From: Nephrocerus scutellatus
Lineage: Eukaryota; Arthropoda; Insecta; Diptera; Pipunculidae
DNA: 64,000 nt
Direction: 5' to 3'
Assembly: GCA_947095585.1 (NCBI GenBank)
Contig: OX352763.1
Location: forward strand, 115,733,908 to 115,797,907
The notes below the pieces were generated by a model. It was given only the letters and a program-made list of their open reading frames with translations, was not told the DNA's origin and did not search any database. Positions within the stretch are counted from its first letter, which is position 1. Each line of letters starts with the position of its first letter. This document shows, piece by piece, positions 10,854-21,100 of the stretch. The position numbers and the translations under genes were made by a program.

Positions 10854-11227
10854 ATTAGTCGACATGTCTCATGTTTAAAGAAACAAACAACTATATAAAT
10901 ATCCGAAACTGACAAACCATTTACTGGAGAGTTGGTCAGCTTTTTGCATCGTTTCCGTCACATGCTTTGCCAATGGGACTCTTCCCATAAGAACGCGTGT
11001 ATTTATTCGATCTGTCAGTTGCTTACTTCGCCACAACGGACGCAACGGATTCTATGGGATGGCTCTTTACCCTTTCTTAACCAAGTGCACTAGTTTTTGG
11101 CGTTACACAATGCACTCGCCCGTTTTGTATGAGAATGTGTGTCGAATTTTTCTATAAAATAAAACGATATAAATATCTTATGTGTTTTTTGTCTCTACCT
11201 ATCTACAACATAAATGTCTCTGAAGGC
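10854..11227. other. Non-coding, no recognisable feature
   Basis: About 370 bp between the mariner relic and the SINE. I see no ORF with family similarity and no repeat. Confidence 0.5.
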
Positions 11228-11525
11228 GGCAGCCACTGAGCCACTGCCAGTGGAAATGCGCGTGGCTACTGACACTGAGCAGGAGGTTCGTGGTTTGAAT
11301 CCCAGGAACACCAGAAGTATTTTTCACGGTATTCCACCTCTCGCGAATGGGTGACAAACGTTTCGAGAGTAATAACTTGACACGGAAAGCTTCTTAATTC
11401 GCCGTTCGGATCCGGTCTTAAATTGTAGGTCCCACCATTTGTGTCCAAAAATATACATGCGCAACACAAATGGTCGCGAGAAGCTAAGCAATGGTCTGTC
11501 GCGCCAAATATTATTATTATTATTT
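11228..11525 (+). mobile_element. tRNA-derived SINE, copy 2 (best tail)
   Basis: The head contains an A-box-like region and the B box GGTTTGAATCCCAGG. The body repeats the family words CTCTCGCGAATGG, GAGAGTAATAACTTG, GGAAAGCTTCTTAATTCGCC and CAACACAAATGGTCGCGAGAAG. The tail at about 11506-11523 is a clean run of ATT units. This is the best-preserved 3' end of the four copies, with no coding capacity. Confidence 0.8.
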
Positions 11526-12676
11526 CAGTTTCTTAACCAATTAATTGCCAGCGAAACATAATTCAACCGTTATAGTTTCGTTGTTTGTTTGACAAAATTC
11601 AATTCTAATTAGCGTTTCCATGCTGCTGTACAGCTGGTTTTGACACTCGAATTCCTTATTCCTCGGCAAATAAAATACGCCTATTGTTAAACTGAATTCA
11701 AAATTAATGGGTCTGTTTTGTTATCTAACCCGAGCGAGTAGGGTACGTCAAAAATTTAACCTGTGTTTTTTTATTCAGGGTTTCCTTACTCTGTATTTTT
11801 TATTGTGAACCGAGCAAGACATGGTGTATACAGTTTCTTATTTTTTACTCTGAAATAAATATGCGTGTAAGACAGAGTAAGATCGAATAAAGTTACCTAG
11901 TGTAAACATACAACATTTGTATGGTGTAAACTCGGTGTAAATTTACTCTTGCGGTTTGAATAAAAAAAAACCCAATACCTCTTTCGATTGGCTCAAACAA
12001 ATCCACGGGTAAGCTGTCAAAGTGACAGAGCTTACATGGTGAATGCTTTGCAAATAGAACGCCAAACCAAACCTAATTTGACAAGAACAAAAAACTAAGA
12101 AATTATTCTGCTTGCTCTCACTTTGCGGAGTAAACGAAACCATACCCGTCGGCAATCGACGCAATATTAAAGTTGTAGTTTCGGTTTTAAAAAACTTTGC
12201 AAATACAACGCAAAATCAAACCCGGGCATAGTTTGCAAAAAAAATGTCAAACCAAAACCACAAGAGAGAAATCTTAACTATACCCTACAAATCGGAAGAG
12301 CTATATCCCTCAAATGCAAATCCCGCCATCGAATCAAATCGAAGTTTTTCAAAATTGACAACTCTATAACCGACTTTTGAATATTAAAATACAAATTTTT
12401 TTGTAAAACTTTATCGGCCTGAGATTTTTTATTTTAATTAAAAACAAAATACAAGCGTTGCAATGTGCCGCATGTCAAAAAGAACTTAATTAATTCTAAT
12501 TAAATAACACATAAAACTTCATATAAGGATTAAGTTAATTTTTAACCAACGGATATAATATTTTTTTATAGTACCCTGTATATTAGCTTTGGCACCTCTT
12601 TTTAACAAAATCAGAGAATCACATTGTGTGTATTTTGGACAAAATTTAATTGCGAATCCGCTTAATAGTTAGTTAG
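11526..12676. other. Intergenic, AT-rich; contains NO66 3' flank
   Basis: I recognise no coding sequence. Words such as GTAAACTCGGTGTAAATTTACTC suggest an old degenerate repeat. On the minus strand an AATAAA hexamer lies at 12428-12433, about 245 bp past the NO66 stop, and is a candidate polyadenylation signal. A short TAGT repeat (about 12668-12681) abuts the stop codon. Confidence 0.5.
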
Positions 12677-14686
12677 TTAGTTGAATCGCTTCTCGAACAT
12701 GATTAGTCCCCGCTCCCACAGAGCCGTGGCCACCATTATCTTTTTCTCAATATCGTCCTGCGGAAGTTCAGAAACTTGAATATATGCGGGATATGATTTG
12801 ATGAGCATCTCCACACTGCCGGCATCATCCGGATCGATTTCAATGTAATTCGGTTCGTACTCGCAGTACTCCTTGGAGTTGTCGAGGTAATAGTAGATTC
12901 GAATTTTCCCTTCCTCCTCGACGAGGCGCAGAATGTTTGCCCGAAGTAAACGAATATTTGTTTTCGCCTCGATATCATAGTCTGCAATGCATTCGCCGCT
13001 CTCCGTTGTTTTAGACTTGCTGCCGAAAATAGTTCGCTCCACCTCACAGGGAATAATGTCTGGAGGAAGCGCTTCATGTTGGAACTTTTTAGCAAGCTGA
13101 TCAACAGCCTCATCGATCGGCAGCTCATTCACGCACCTCGACATAAGATCTTGACATTTGAGGAGGAATTCTGTACGCTCCTTGGAGTCAACGTCCGAAT
13201 GGACAACGCCAGCATATTGCCACACGTTAAGCGGAAGTCCACGACGCATATCAACGCATTCAGCAACGATTCGCTTCAGCATGAGTGGAAGCATACACTC
13301 AAAAAGATCGGCATAGGAGTGTTTTTGATAGACGCTAAGAGTTATGTGCAGTGAATGTGAGCCGGGTTCTGTGCACGCTTGATGGATGGTTCCACGTGGA
13401 AAATACAAAACGTCACCCGGCTGCAGCACCTTTTCGAGAAAAGGTTCTCCAATCTCATCTGATGAGAAATTTTTCGATGAGAATCGAGGTAACTCTTCGT
13501 CCTGTGAACGTGGTTTATAAAGTTTCCAGCGTTTGCTGCCTTCAATCTGAAGGACAAACGCTTCAATGTCATCGTAGTGCGGAGCGAATCCCTGACTATT
13601 CGGTGGTGTAAGGTAGGCATTTGCCCCAACCATGCAATGGAAATACTCCTGCAATGTAGTGCACAACGTAAACATTATTGGCAGAAAAGTCTGCGAATTA
13701 AGTAGACGAATACTGCATCCATTTTCGTAGCTCTCCCACACCACAGGTGGCATTGCACGACCCACTGGATTGTGAGTCTCACGGACTCCTACAAAATAAA
13801 ATGTAAATAACATTTCAAAGCCCAAACAGAATGATTGGAACTTACCATTTTTGTACGAGGTGACATCGATGTTTTTAGTAAATTCAATGTGGTGCTCCCG
13901 CAGCATGCGATCGATCATTTCGAATGAAATAAGTTTGTTGTAAAACGTTGTACTGCTGCGAGACACGAAGCATGCATTCTTTTCCCAAAATTGGTCAAAG
14001 AACTCATCGACGCCAATAGGATTAAGCAACCAGTGTAGGACTTTTAAGCCTTCATTGATACTGCTCTGATATAAAACGGAAGATATTTTGCTGGAGGACG
14101 ATGAGTCAATGGAAATAGCATCATCACTTATAGAAGGCGGCTTAGACTTCGTCACTTTGACTTTTTTAGCAGCCTTTGGTAGGTTTTTTCTGATCGCTTC
14201 CCGGTTTACTTTTATAGTTTTTGCTTTTTTTTTAATACCACCATTAGTAGTGGAGACATCGGCTTGGACATTTTCTAATATTGGAGAAACATGTTCAGTA
14301 ACCGATAGTTTCCGTTTTTTGTCTTTCTTAGGTTCATTGTCAGCTTCCACAGCTGTTTCCTTCTTCTTTAAGCCTTTCTTCTTCGGTTGGTTTATCTTAG
14401 AAGATTTTGGAGTAGTTCCAGGTAATATCTCACCTAACAATTCGTCCTTTGCCACATTTAGAGCTTTCTTCTTCTTCTTCTTCGGTGGTGCCGCTTTGGA
14501 CGAGTTTGGAGCAGCAGTCATTTCATCTACCACCTTGTTGTTAATTACTTTTGCCACCTTTTGTTTTTGACCTTTTACCTTTTTCTTAATACCAGGAGAG
14601 TTCTTAATACCATTTGGAATCGCTGCCTTTTTCTTCAAAGCATTTGGACTTTTGTAAGCGACAAATGCAGAAACTGCTTCATCCAT
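12677..14686 (-). CDS. NO66: NO66: JmjC-domain ribosomal oxygenase / histone lysine demethylase
   Basis: Two exons, 14686-13846 and 13788-12677, are joined across a 57-bp intron (GTAAG donor, TTTTGTAG acceptor) and give 650 residues, the usual length of the insect orthologue. Residues 1 to about 195 are Lys/Ala-rich and low complexity, typical of the nucleolar-targeting N-terminus. The JmjC core follows, with the Fe(II) facial triad at H351 and D353 (APHYDDIEAF) and H416 (FPRGTIHQA). The downstream dimerisation/winged-helix part includes HSYADLFECMLPLMLKR. The family hydroxylates a ribosomal-protein histidine and has been reported to demethylate H3K4/H3K36; it acts in nucleolus and nucleoplasm. 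The intron has no in-frame stop, so unspliced RNA would encode 669 residues. The start at MDEAVSAFVAYKSPNALKKK is the first Met and matches the family. Confidence 0.95.
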   Translation of the reverse strand: MDEAVSAFVAYKSPNALKKKAAIPNGIKNSPGIKKKVKGQKQKVAKVINNKVVDEMTAAPNSSKAAPPKKKKKKALNVAKDELLGEILPGTTPKSSKINQPKKKGLKKKETAVEADNEPKKDKKRKLSVTEHVSPILENVQADVSTTNGGIKKKAKTIKVNREAIRKNLPKAAKKVKVTKSKPPSISDDAISIDSSSSSKISSVLYQSSINEGLKVLHWLLNPIGVDEFFDQFWEKNACFVSRSSTTFYNKLISFEMIDRMLREHHIEFTKNIDVTSYKNGKFQSFCLGFEMLFTFYFVGVRETHNPVGRAMPPVVWESYENGCSIRLLNSQTFLPIMFTLCTTLQEYFHCMVGANAYLTPPNSQGFAPHYDDIEAFVLQIEGSKRWKLYKPRSQDEELPRFSSKNFSSDEIGEPFLEKVLQPGDVLYFPRGTIHQACTEPGSHSLHITLSVYQKHSYADLFECMLPLMLKRIVAECVDMRRGLPLNVWQYAGVVHSDVDSKERTEFLLKCQDLMSRCVNELPIDEAVDQLAKKFQHEALPPDIIPCEVERTIFGSKSKTTESGECIADYDIEAKTNIRLLRANILRLVEEEGKIRIYYYLDNSKEYCEYEPNYIEIDPDDAGSVEMLIKSYPAYIQVSELPQDDIEKKIMVATALWERGLIMFEKRFN
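13789..13845 (-). other. NO66 intron (57 bp, frame-preserving)
   Basis: On the minus strand it begins GTAAGTTCC and ends TTTTGTAG. Removing it restores the family sequence KNGVRETHNPVGR. Its length is a multiple of three and it lacks stops, so retention would insert 19 hydrophobic residues just before the JmjC core. Confidence 0.9.
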
Positions 14687-15485
14687 TTCTTATAGATTTA
14701 TTAGTTTTTAACTGAAATCAACAAGTACTGCGCCACTTATTCGAACGATTGAATGATTGTTATGAATATGAATTCTGAAAATATGGAAGCAACAGCAAAT
14801 GCCAAATTGAACCGGCAAATTGAAGTAGCACGTGTGTTAATGTGGAACTTGTTAGCGGGTACACTTAAAGAGAAATATTTGAAATTGACTGTCATAATTC
14901 TTCGTTCAACAGTTCATTCTCGTGACAGCGAAAAATAATGGAAAAAATACTTTGAGTTTAAGCGTTTTAAATACAGCGCGCGTTGGCTACGTCTTGCCAA
15001 GAATATTTATGTTCTACAAATATGAAGCTTTGACGCGTATATACCGCAAGCGTTGCTTTTTTGTTGCTTGATGTTTAGTTTTCTCAAAATTGTCAAGTAT
15101 TGTCAATTTGGTTTGGGTTGCAGCTTGCTTTAGATTGTCGCAGTCGAATGTGGAACGCGTTGCGTGCGCTTTGCGACGAACTTCGTTGCTGTATATTCGT
15201 ATATCGTATTAGATAATTATTACTTAAAAGTCTTTAGTTTAATAACTATTTTAAGTTATTTCTATAAAACTTAATTTTAAATTTAATAAATTATGAAAGA
15301 TATTTTAAAATGATATTTTCAACTTTTAGAGTATTTGAATGGACATTAGGTTTATCCATTTCAGTTTCTATAATTCGTACTCATGGGAATGATTACTTTC
15401 AATAATCTCCTAATATTAAATTTCTTGACCACCATTAGGTATTATTTCTATTATATTACATTATTAAATACTTCTATTTTATTAG
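14687..15485. other. Intergenic: NO66 5' flank
   Basis: This is the upstream flank of NO66 on the minus strand. A short open frame (14753-14938) has no recognisable similarity. There is no obvious TATA box at the expected distance. The GC-richer patch at about 14970-15200 (CGCGTTGCGTGCGCTTTGCG) is the only compositional anomaly. Confidence 0.5.
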
Positions 15486-15838
15486 CCTCAGGAGTTACTG
15501 TAACGTGAGCGTGTTGTAACCAAAGACCTCGGAAGACCCTGTTGGACATTTGCAGAGATAATGAATGAGAGTTTCCTTCTCATTAACATCCCTGCAACTT
15601 CTGCGGGATTCCCAGCTTGGCTGCGTGGCTGTCCATCCGCCAATGGCCAGGGATTATACCAAAGACCCAGGAAATATCTTTCCGTGATCAGGAGATCAGC
15701 TAAGTAGATTTATTTTTATTGTAGGAAGGCCCTCTATGTAGTACAGTTGGTTAAGTCATTCTACCTTAATTGAGCCTTGGTGGTATTGAAAGTGAGAACA
15801 CGTTCACTGGCGGAGCTTGATGGACAATAGACTCCCGT
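15486..15838 (-). mobile_element. LINE RNase H-family fragment (copy C)
   Basis: It is homologous, on the minus strand, to 48800-49100 (AATGAATGAGAGTTT-N-TCATT, GATTCCCAGCTTGGCTGCG, GGAAATATCTTTCCG) and to the plus-strand copy at 41690-42000. The short peptide [15 protein letters not shown] corresponds to EQVLTFHTTKAQIR of the 41.7-kb copy. It runs without a gap into the BEL/Pao relic at about 15840. Confidence 0.7.
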
Positions 15839-16894
15839 CAGGACCGAGATTATAGGATGTTTCACTGCATACGGTAGGCTCGAGTTTCTGAGCCGACCTC
15901 CCACACGTAGAATTCCATTATCGTCAATGAAGGGGTTGAGCGATCGTAGCATGCTCTTCGCTACTATGTTGTCATTGTTTTGTCATCTGATGACGAGCCC
16001 AGAATTGGGATCCGGCACCGTGACTAATCCTTGGCTGCGGAAAACATTGCTAAGCCGAAGGTCGATATATCGTTGGCAAAGGGCAGTGACCCGAAGTAGC
16101 TTACCAAGTGTTGAACAACCGCTCAGCAGTTGACGGAACACATCGTGATGCTCTGATGCGATGGCCGTGGTAGTGGCGATGAGAGATTTTACTTTGCGTT
16201 CCTTCAGGTCGGTTGAGTACTCATTGATTTGATGAACAGGCCAATCGGTGTAATGTAGTGATAATCATTCGGGGCCTCGCCACCAAATTCGATGATCCGG
16301 CAACAATCGACACCTCGCTATGCGCAGTCGGCAGGATTGTAATGCGATTTCACGAAGTTCCAATCAGTCAGTTTAAGATATTTGTCTTTTAGCGCCCAAG
16401 GTTGGAACTGGCTCGTCCCATGATAGTCCCATGATAGAATGATGACAGTTGGAGCCAACCAGCAGAGCGGGTCGAAAATTCTCGATGCTTCTAATAAGAT
16501 AATTCTCTTGGTTAACGGTTGAGACTCCTCATCAGCCGATGGGTCCCAATGCAACCCGTCTGCTCGAACCGACTCGTCCCAGTTTAATTCCAATAGTGGT
16601 CTGGTGGTATTCGATCGAGTATTTCCTGACAGTTTGGTGACCATTTTCGCAATTCGAAACCGCCACGTCGGAGAAACGCCACCATTTCATCCTGCACCTG
16701 GATCAGCTTGTCGATTGTATTGGCACGCGTCATTAGGTCGTCAACATAAAAGTCGTTGTAGACATCGTTCGCAGCAATTGAGAAGTTTTCCCGTACATCG
16801 TGTGTCAATTAATGAAGAGTGCGCATCGCCAAATATGGAGCGCAAGCTGTGTCGTATGTGAATGTGCGCAGACGATAATCCTGAACTGGGTCTT

Positions 16895-17450
16895 CATCAT
16901 TCTTTGAGTGGGACGAACCCTGCTTTCCTAGCTTTCGCCATTAAGCATGCTCATGAACTACTCCCATTTAGTGGCCCTCTCTTCGAGAGTAAACCACTAC
17001 GTAGGTCAAGCCCAGAACGAAACTGGGTCCTCAACCAAAAGTTAGCCCAGACTCCAAGGAGATCAACCTTATCTGTTGGCGGAACCAACTCCTGTAGTAC
17101 CAACGCGACCTTGATGATATCTAACATCAAGGGACTCAGTTCGTTCAGTATGAGTGCCTGGGCGCTACAGCCTTGGCAGCACATCGTCCGAAACTTCGAA
17201 CCCTATCATTTGTCACTACGATAACAGGCTATCGTAGGCCGTTTGGAATATAAACTATTTCCTCTGACCCAATCACAGACCTGTATTGCACAAAATGAAC
17301 CACTAAATACGAAGAGTCGCCCATAAGGTTATTCTAAATACCAGTAGCCCACTTCGGGTTGCAAAGTACGTAAACATTACCTTGATTAATATCCCGTGTT
17401 CAAGTCCTGCACCATTTCAGATAAGATTTTATGCTGCAGATGGACCCAAC
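16895..17450 (-). mobile_element. Insertion inside BEL/Pao RT, related to 53800-54050
   Basis: The segment separates two RT blocks that should be contiguous. It is flanked by GGGTCTT at 16888-16894 and again at 17451-17457, a candidate 7-bp target-site duplication. Read on the minus strand its part at about 17230-16990 matches plus-strand 53800-54020 (GGACGATGTGCTGCCAAGGC, CACTCATACTGAACGAACTG, AGATAAGGTTGATCTCCTTG). It is therefore a member of a dispersed family. I see no clear LTR or terminal inverted repeat, and its class is unknown. Confidence 0.6.
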
Positions 17451-17482
17451 GGGTCTTTAGGCGAATTTCTCCACACGATCCA

Positions 17483-17563
17483 CTGGTAATCTTGATGTTC
17501 CGCTGCCACTAGGATCTGCCGTAACATTTGTCTAATATCTGCAGCAAGCATCAAGATTACCAG
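17483..17563. repeat. Perfect 15-bp inverted repeat in BEL/Pao relic
   Basis: CTGGTAATCTTGATG at 17483-17497 is exactly complementary to CATCAAGATTACCAG at 17549-17563, with a 51-nt loop. The adjacent TTCCGCTG/CAGCGGAA words are also complementary but in shuffled order, which looks like a fold-back template switch during an earlier replication or repair event. Confidence 0.85.
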
Positions 17564-17644
17564 CGGAATTTTCAATAAATTTATATTAAATTTTTTTTTA
17601 TTGTTTTTATTTTTTTTGTTTGTTTTTTGTTTAAATTTCTTTTG

Positions 17645-18151
17645 CAACAAATATTTAACAGATTTCTCCTAAGTGCTATACTTTTTGAGTTATTTGCAAG
17701 AATTCGAAAAACTGTCTAAGTAAACTGTCACTTCCGATTGTCAGATATCCGTCAAAATTATCTAGCTTATATATGAATTTCCATCCCGAAAAGTTCAGCC
17801 GTATGGACTGTAGAAGGGACACCGCCAGACAGCCAGAGATTTTTTTATTTTCGCTTTTTCTGACTCAGGAAATACGTTCTGCAAAAATCCCGAGTTCGAT
17901 AATTTTCATGATTACTATGTAAAAGAAAGTAAATGCTATTTTAGTTTATTTTTGTATTGTACTGTACAGTTGTTTATTATAGAATGGTTTGTGTAATGGG
18001 TAATGAAAATCCATTATGGGAAATTGTCAAACAAACTGACATTGCTGAATGGTCTTCTCAAACAATTCAAACCTAATATAACAACAGCTGATTGGCGTCT
18101 ATGTACTATCAATGTTTGTTATTTTGTAGTTCAAATCATTTATTACGAAAA
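17645..18151. other. Intergenic: mei-9 5' flank
   Basis: About 500 bp upstream of mei-9. T-rich stretches lie at 17590-17640, just before it. I see no certain TATA box, initiator or conserved exon. An upstream in-frame ATG at 18092 would extend mei-9 by 20 residues, but the ATG at 18152 (CGAAAAATGG) has the better context and begins the acidic N-terminus. Confidence 0.5.
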
Positions 18152-21100
18152 ATGGATGAAGGAGAATTAACCAAACCAGTTGAGGATGGGGAAAAACCTG
18201 CTCCTAGTCCAAAGAACAAAGAAGACGATGACTTGGCCAACTTGGTTACCGCAGAGGAATACCTGATAAACAAAAACATCGTATTACTGGATTATGAAAA
18301 GCAAATGTTCCTGGATATAGTCCATTCCGATGGACTTATCGTTTGTGCCAAGTTAGTGTGGAGAGAGTTGTTTCTTCTATGCTTATTATATTCATTGTTA
18401 ATCGATTATCTTTTGCAGAGGCCTCCCATACGACCGCGTATTGGTTAACATTCTAAAAGCTTACAGCGATGCCGGCAACTTGATTCTCATTATCAATAGT
18501 TCCGATTGGGAAGAGGAATACTATAAATCGCAGTTGGATAGAAAGTACGTGCACGAGGTGGCCAACACAGCAACTGAAAGGTGTGTTAATTCAAACAATT
18601 CTTACAGCTACTAATTTTCTTAGTTGATTCACTTCCAGAGAGCGCGTCTACCTCGAGGGTGGCATTCAGTTCATCACAACTCGTATACTTGTAGTGGATT
18701 TCCTGAAAAACCGCATTCCCATTGAACTTATCACCGGAATCGTTGTGATGCGGGCTCACAAAATAATCGAGTCATGCCAGGAAGCATTTGCACTGCGCCT
18801 TTATCGGCAAAATAACAAAACTGGCTTCATTAAGGCATTCTCCAGCAGTGCTGAAGCCTTCACAATTGGTTACAGTCATGTAGAGCGCACTATGAGAAAT
18901 CTCTTTGTAAAAGAACTCTTTATTTGGCCACGATTTCACGCCGTTATTCAGGCTTCTCTGAAACCATACGAACCGCAGACGATTGAGCTGCATATTCCAA
19001 TGTCGGAAAAAATGAAATCAATTCAAGGAAACATTTTAGACATTATGAACCTGCTGGTGAAGGAAATCAAAAGAATCAACCGCACTATCGATCTGGAAGA
19101 GATCACTGTCGAAAATTGTGTTACCAAAAATTTCCACAAAATCCTTCAGGGCCAACTTGATTGCATTTGGCATCAGTTAAATTCGCAGACAAAGCTTATT
19201 GTGTCCGATTTGAAAATTCTCCGAAATCTTATGATGTAGGTTTAATTATTATATTTATATTATCAACTAATAACCCCCCAACATTATTAGTTCCACGATA
19301 TATAACGATTCAGTGAGTTCGTACGCCCTGGTGAGACGATATCGCACAACAGAGTATGCTTTGAGTAATTCCGGATGGACTCTTTCAGATGCTGCAGAGC
19401 AGTTATTTAAATCGGCGAAAGATCGAGTTTTTAACAGAGACGGTGGTAAGACTTATACTAGGGCATTATTAAGAAATAATTCATGATTAACATCAATATA
19501 GAATTCCATCCAGAGCAATGTCCAAAATGGAAATATCTCTTAGAGATTTTAAAAGTTGAAATACCCAACGATATGAAGCGGACAATGCCTGACTGCATTG
19601 ATCCGCCGAAAGTGTTGATACTTTGCCAAGATTCACGTACGTGCTATCAACTTAAGCAATTTCTGACAAAAGGTGGGGAACGATATCTTCTTTATGCCGC
19701 TATGAGAAACGATATTCCGATTGGAAAACTCTCAAAGTCATATCAGAAGTTGAAGAATACTCAGAATTTCGATGTGACAGCAACGCAGAGCAGTTCCGCT
19801 GTCCGTACCCAATCTAAGAATAATACAAAGACTTCACCGGACAATAAAGCAGAAGAAGATTTACATCAAACAGCTGATGAACTCACACAGCTACTAACAG
19901 CCGAAGATAATCTTTATATCGATGCGGGATTCTTTCAAGAAAGTTACATGCTAACAATGACGCAGCATCAGTTCGATGAGGCGGATCTCACATTGAAAGA
20001 CAGTGACTCTGACGATGAGAATGGCATCACCGCTGTGGATACTTCAATTTTTGAACCTTTTCCCGAGGTTTGTATTGGAAAATTGATTGGAAGTGACCTC
20101 AGTTACGTGTTTATTTTTTAGTTGGAAAACCTTGATATCACCGCGGCGATAGCCGCTCGTAAGCAACCACTTATTTGTATCCAGACATTCAAAACCGAAA
20201 AAGAAGGTATGATGGCGCTCGATCGTATCCTTGGAGAGATTCAACCACAGTACGTTGTGATGTATCATTGCAATGTGGCCGCAATACGTCAATTGGAAGT
20301 TTATGAAGCACGATTAAGGCGTCCCTCTAAGAATCGCATAAAGGTGTTCTTTCTTATTCATACGCGAACAGCAGAGGAGCAATCTTACCTGACGAATTTA
20401 CGCCGCGAAAAGCAAGCCTTTGAACTGATCATCGATACGAAAAGCGTAAGACTAGAATAGGAGTAACACAGGAGAGTTCATTAAAATCTCTTCTTCTTTA
20501 GAAAATGGTTATTCCAGAGTATCAGGATGGCAAAACGGATGAAGCCTTCGTCCTAATGAAAACCTACTTAGATCCTGACGATGCACCGACAAATGCCATA
20601 ACCAGAAAAGCTGGCGGCCAAAGGCAACAAAATACAACAGAGGCGACCCCTAAAGTCATCGTTGATATGCGAGAATTTCGATCGGATTTACCCTGCCTGA
20701 TACATAAGCGCGGCATTGAAGTTATTCCAGTTACTATTTCGGTGAGTATAAGGTTGAAAGGTGGGATGGGTCGTATAGGATGATAGCGACGAACAAGTTT
20801 CCCTGCTTTCCACATTTCTTATTGCTGTCTTCCTCCACAGATTGGCGATTACATTCTCACGCCGGAGATTTGTGTTGAGCGTAAGTCAATTTCCGACTTA
20901 ATTGGCTCCTTAAATTCCGGCCGGCTCTACAATCAATGCATCCAAATGCAACGTTTCTATGCAAAGCCAATTCTTTTGATTGAATTCGACCAGAATAAGC
21001 CTTTCCATTTGCAGGGCAAATATATGCTCTCTCAAAATACCACCTCGACAAATGCAGACATTGTGAGGAAGTTGCAGCTGTTAACATTGCATTTTCCAAA

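Larger units (their letters stand above)
15840..17640 (-). mobile_element. BEL/Pao LTR-retrotransposon internal fragment, broken
   Basis: Minus-strand pieces are collinear with a BEL/Pao pol. They are an early RT motif AADIRQMLRQI with WIVWRNSPKDP (17560-17450), the RT palm TACAPYLAMRTLH and DFYVDDLMTRAN (catalytic YVDD) with RRGGFELRKW (about 16850-16620), the RNase H/connection region with ILLEASRIFDPLCWLAPTVI (16480-16400), and the pre-integrase motif [17 protein letters not shown] (about 15945-15880). Between the first two RT blocks a 556-bp foreign segment interrupts the frame (16895-17450). No LTRs, protease or complete integrase are visible. Several frames are broken, so it is inactive. 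Confidence 0.8.

Noticed and set aside
14088..14570. 160-residue plus-strand open frame with many Phe residues
   Set aside because: It is the antisense shadow of the Lys-rich N-terminus of NO66 (AAG/AAA codons read as CTT/TTT).
18092..18151. Upstream in-frame ATG for mei-9
   Set aside because: The extra residues (MASMYYQCLLFCSSNHLLRK) are not typical of XPF, and the ATG at 18152 has better context and gives an acidic start.
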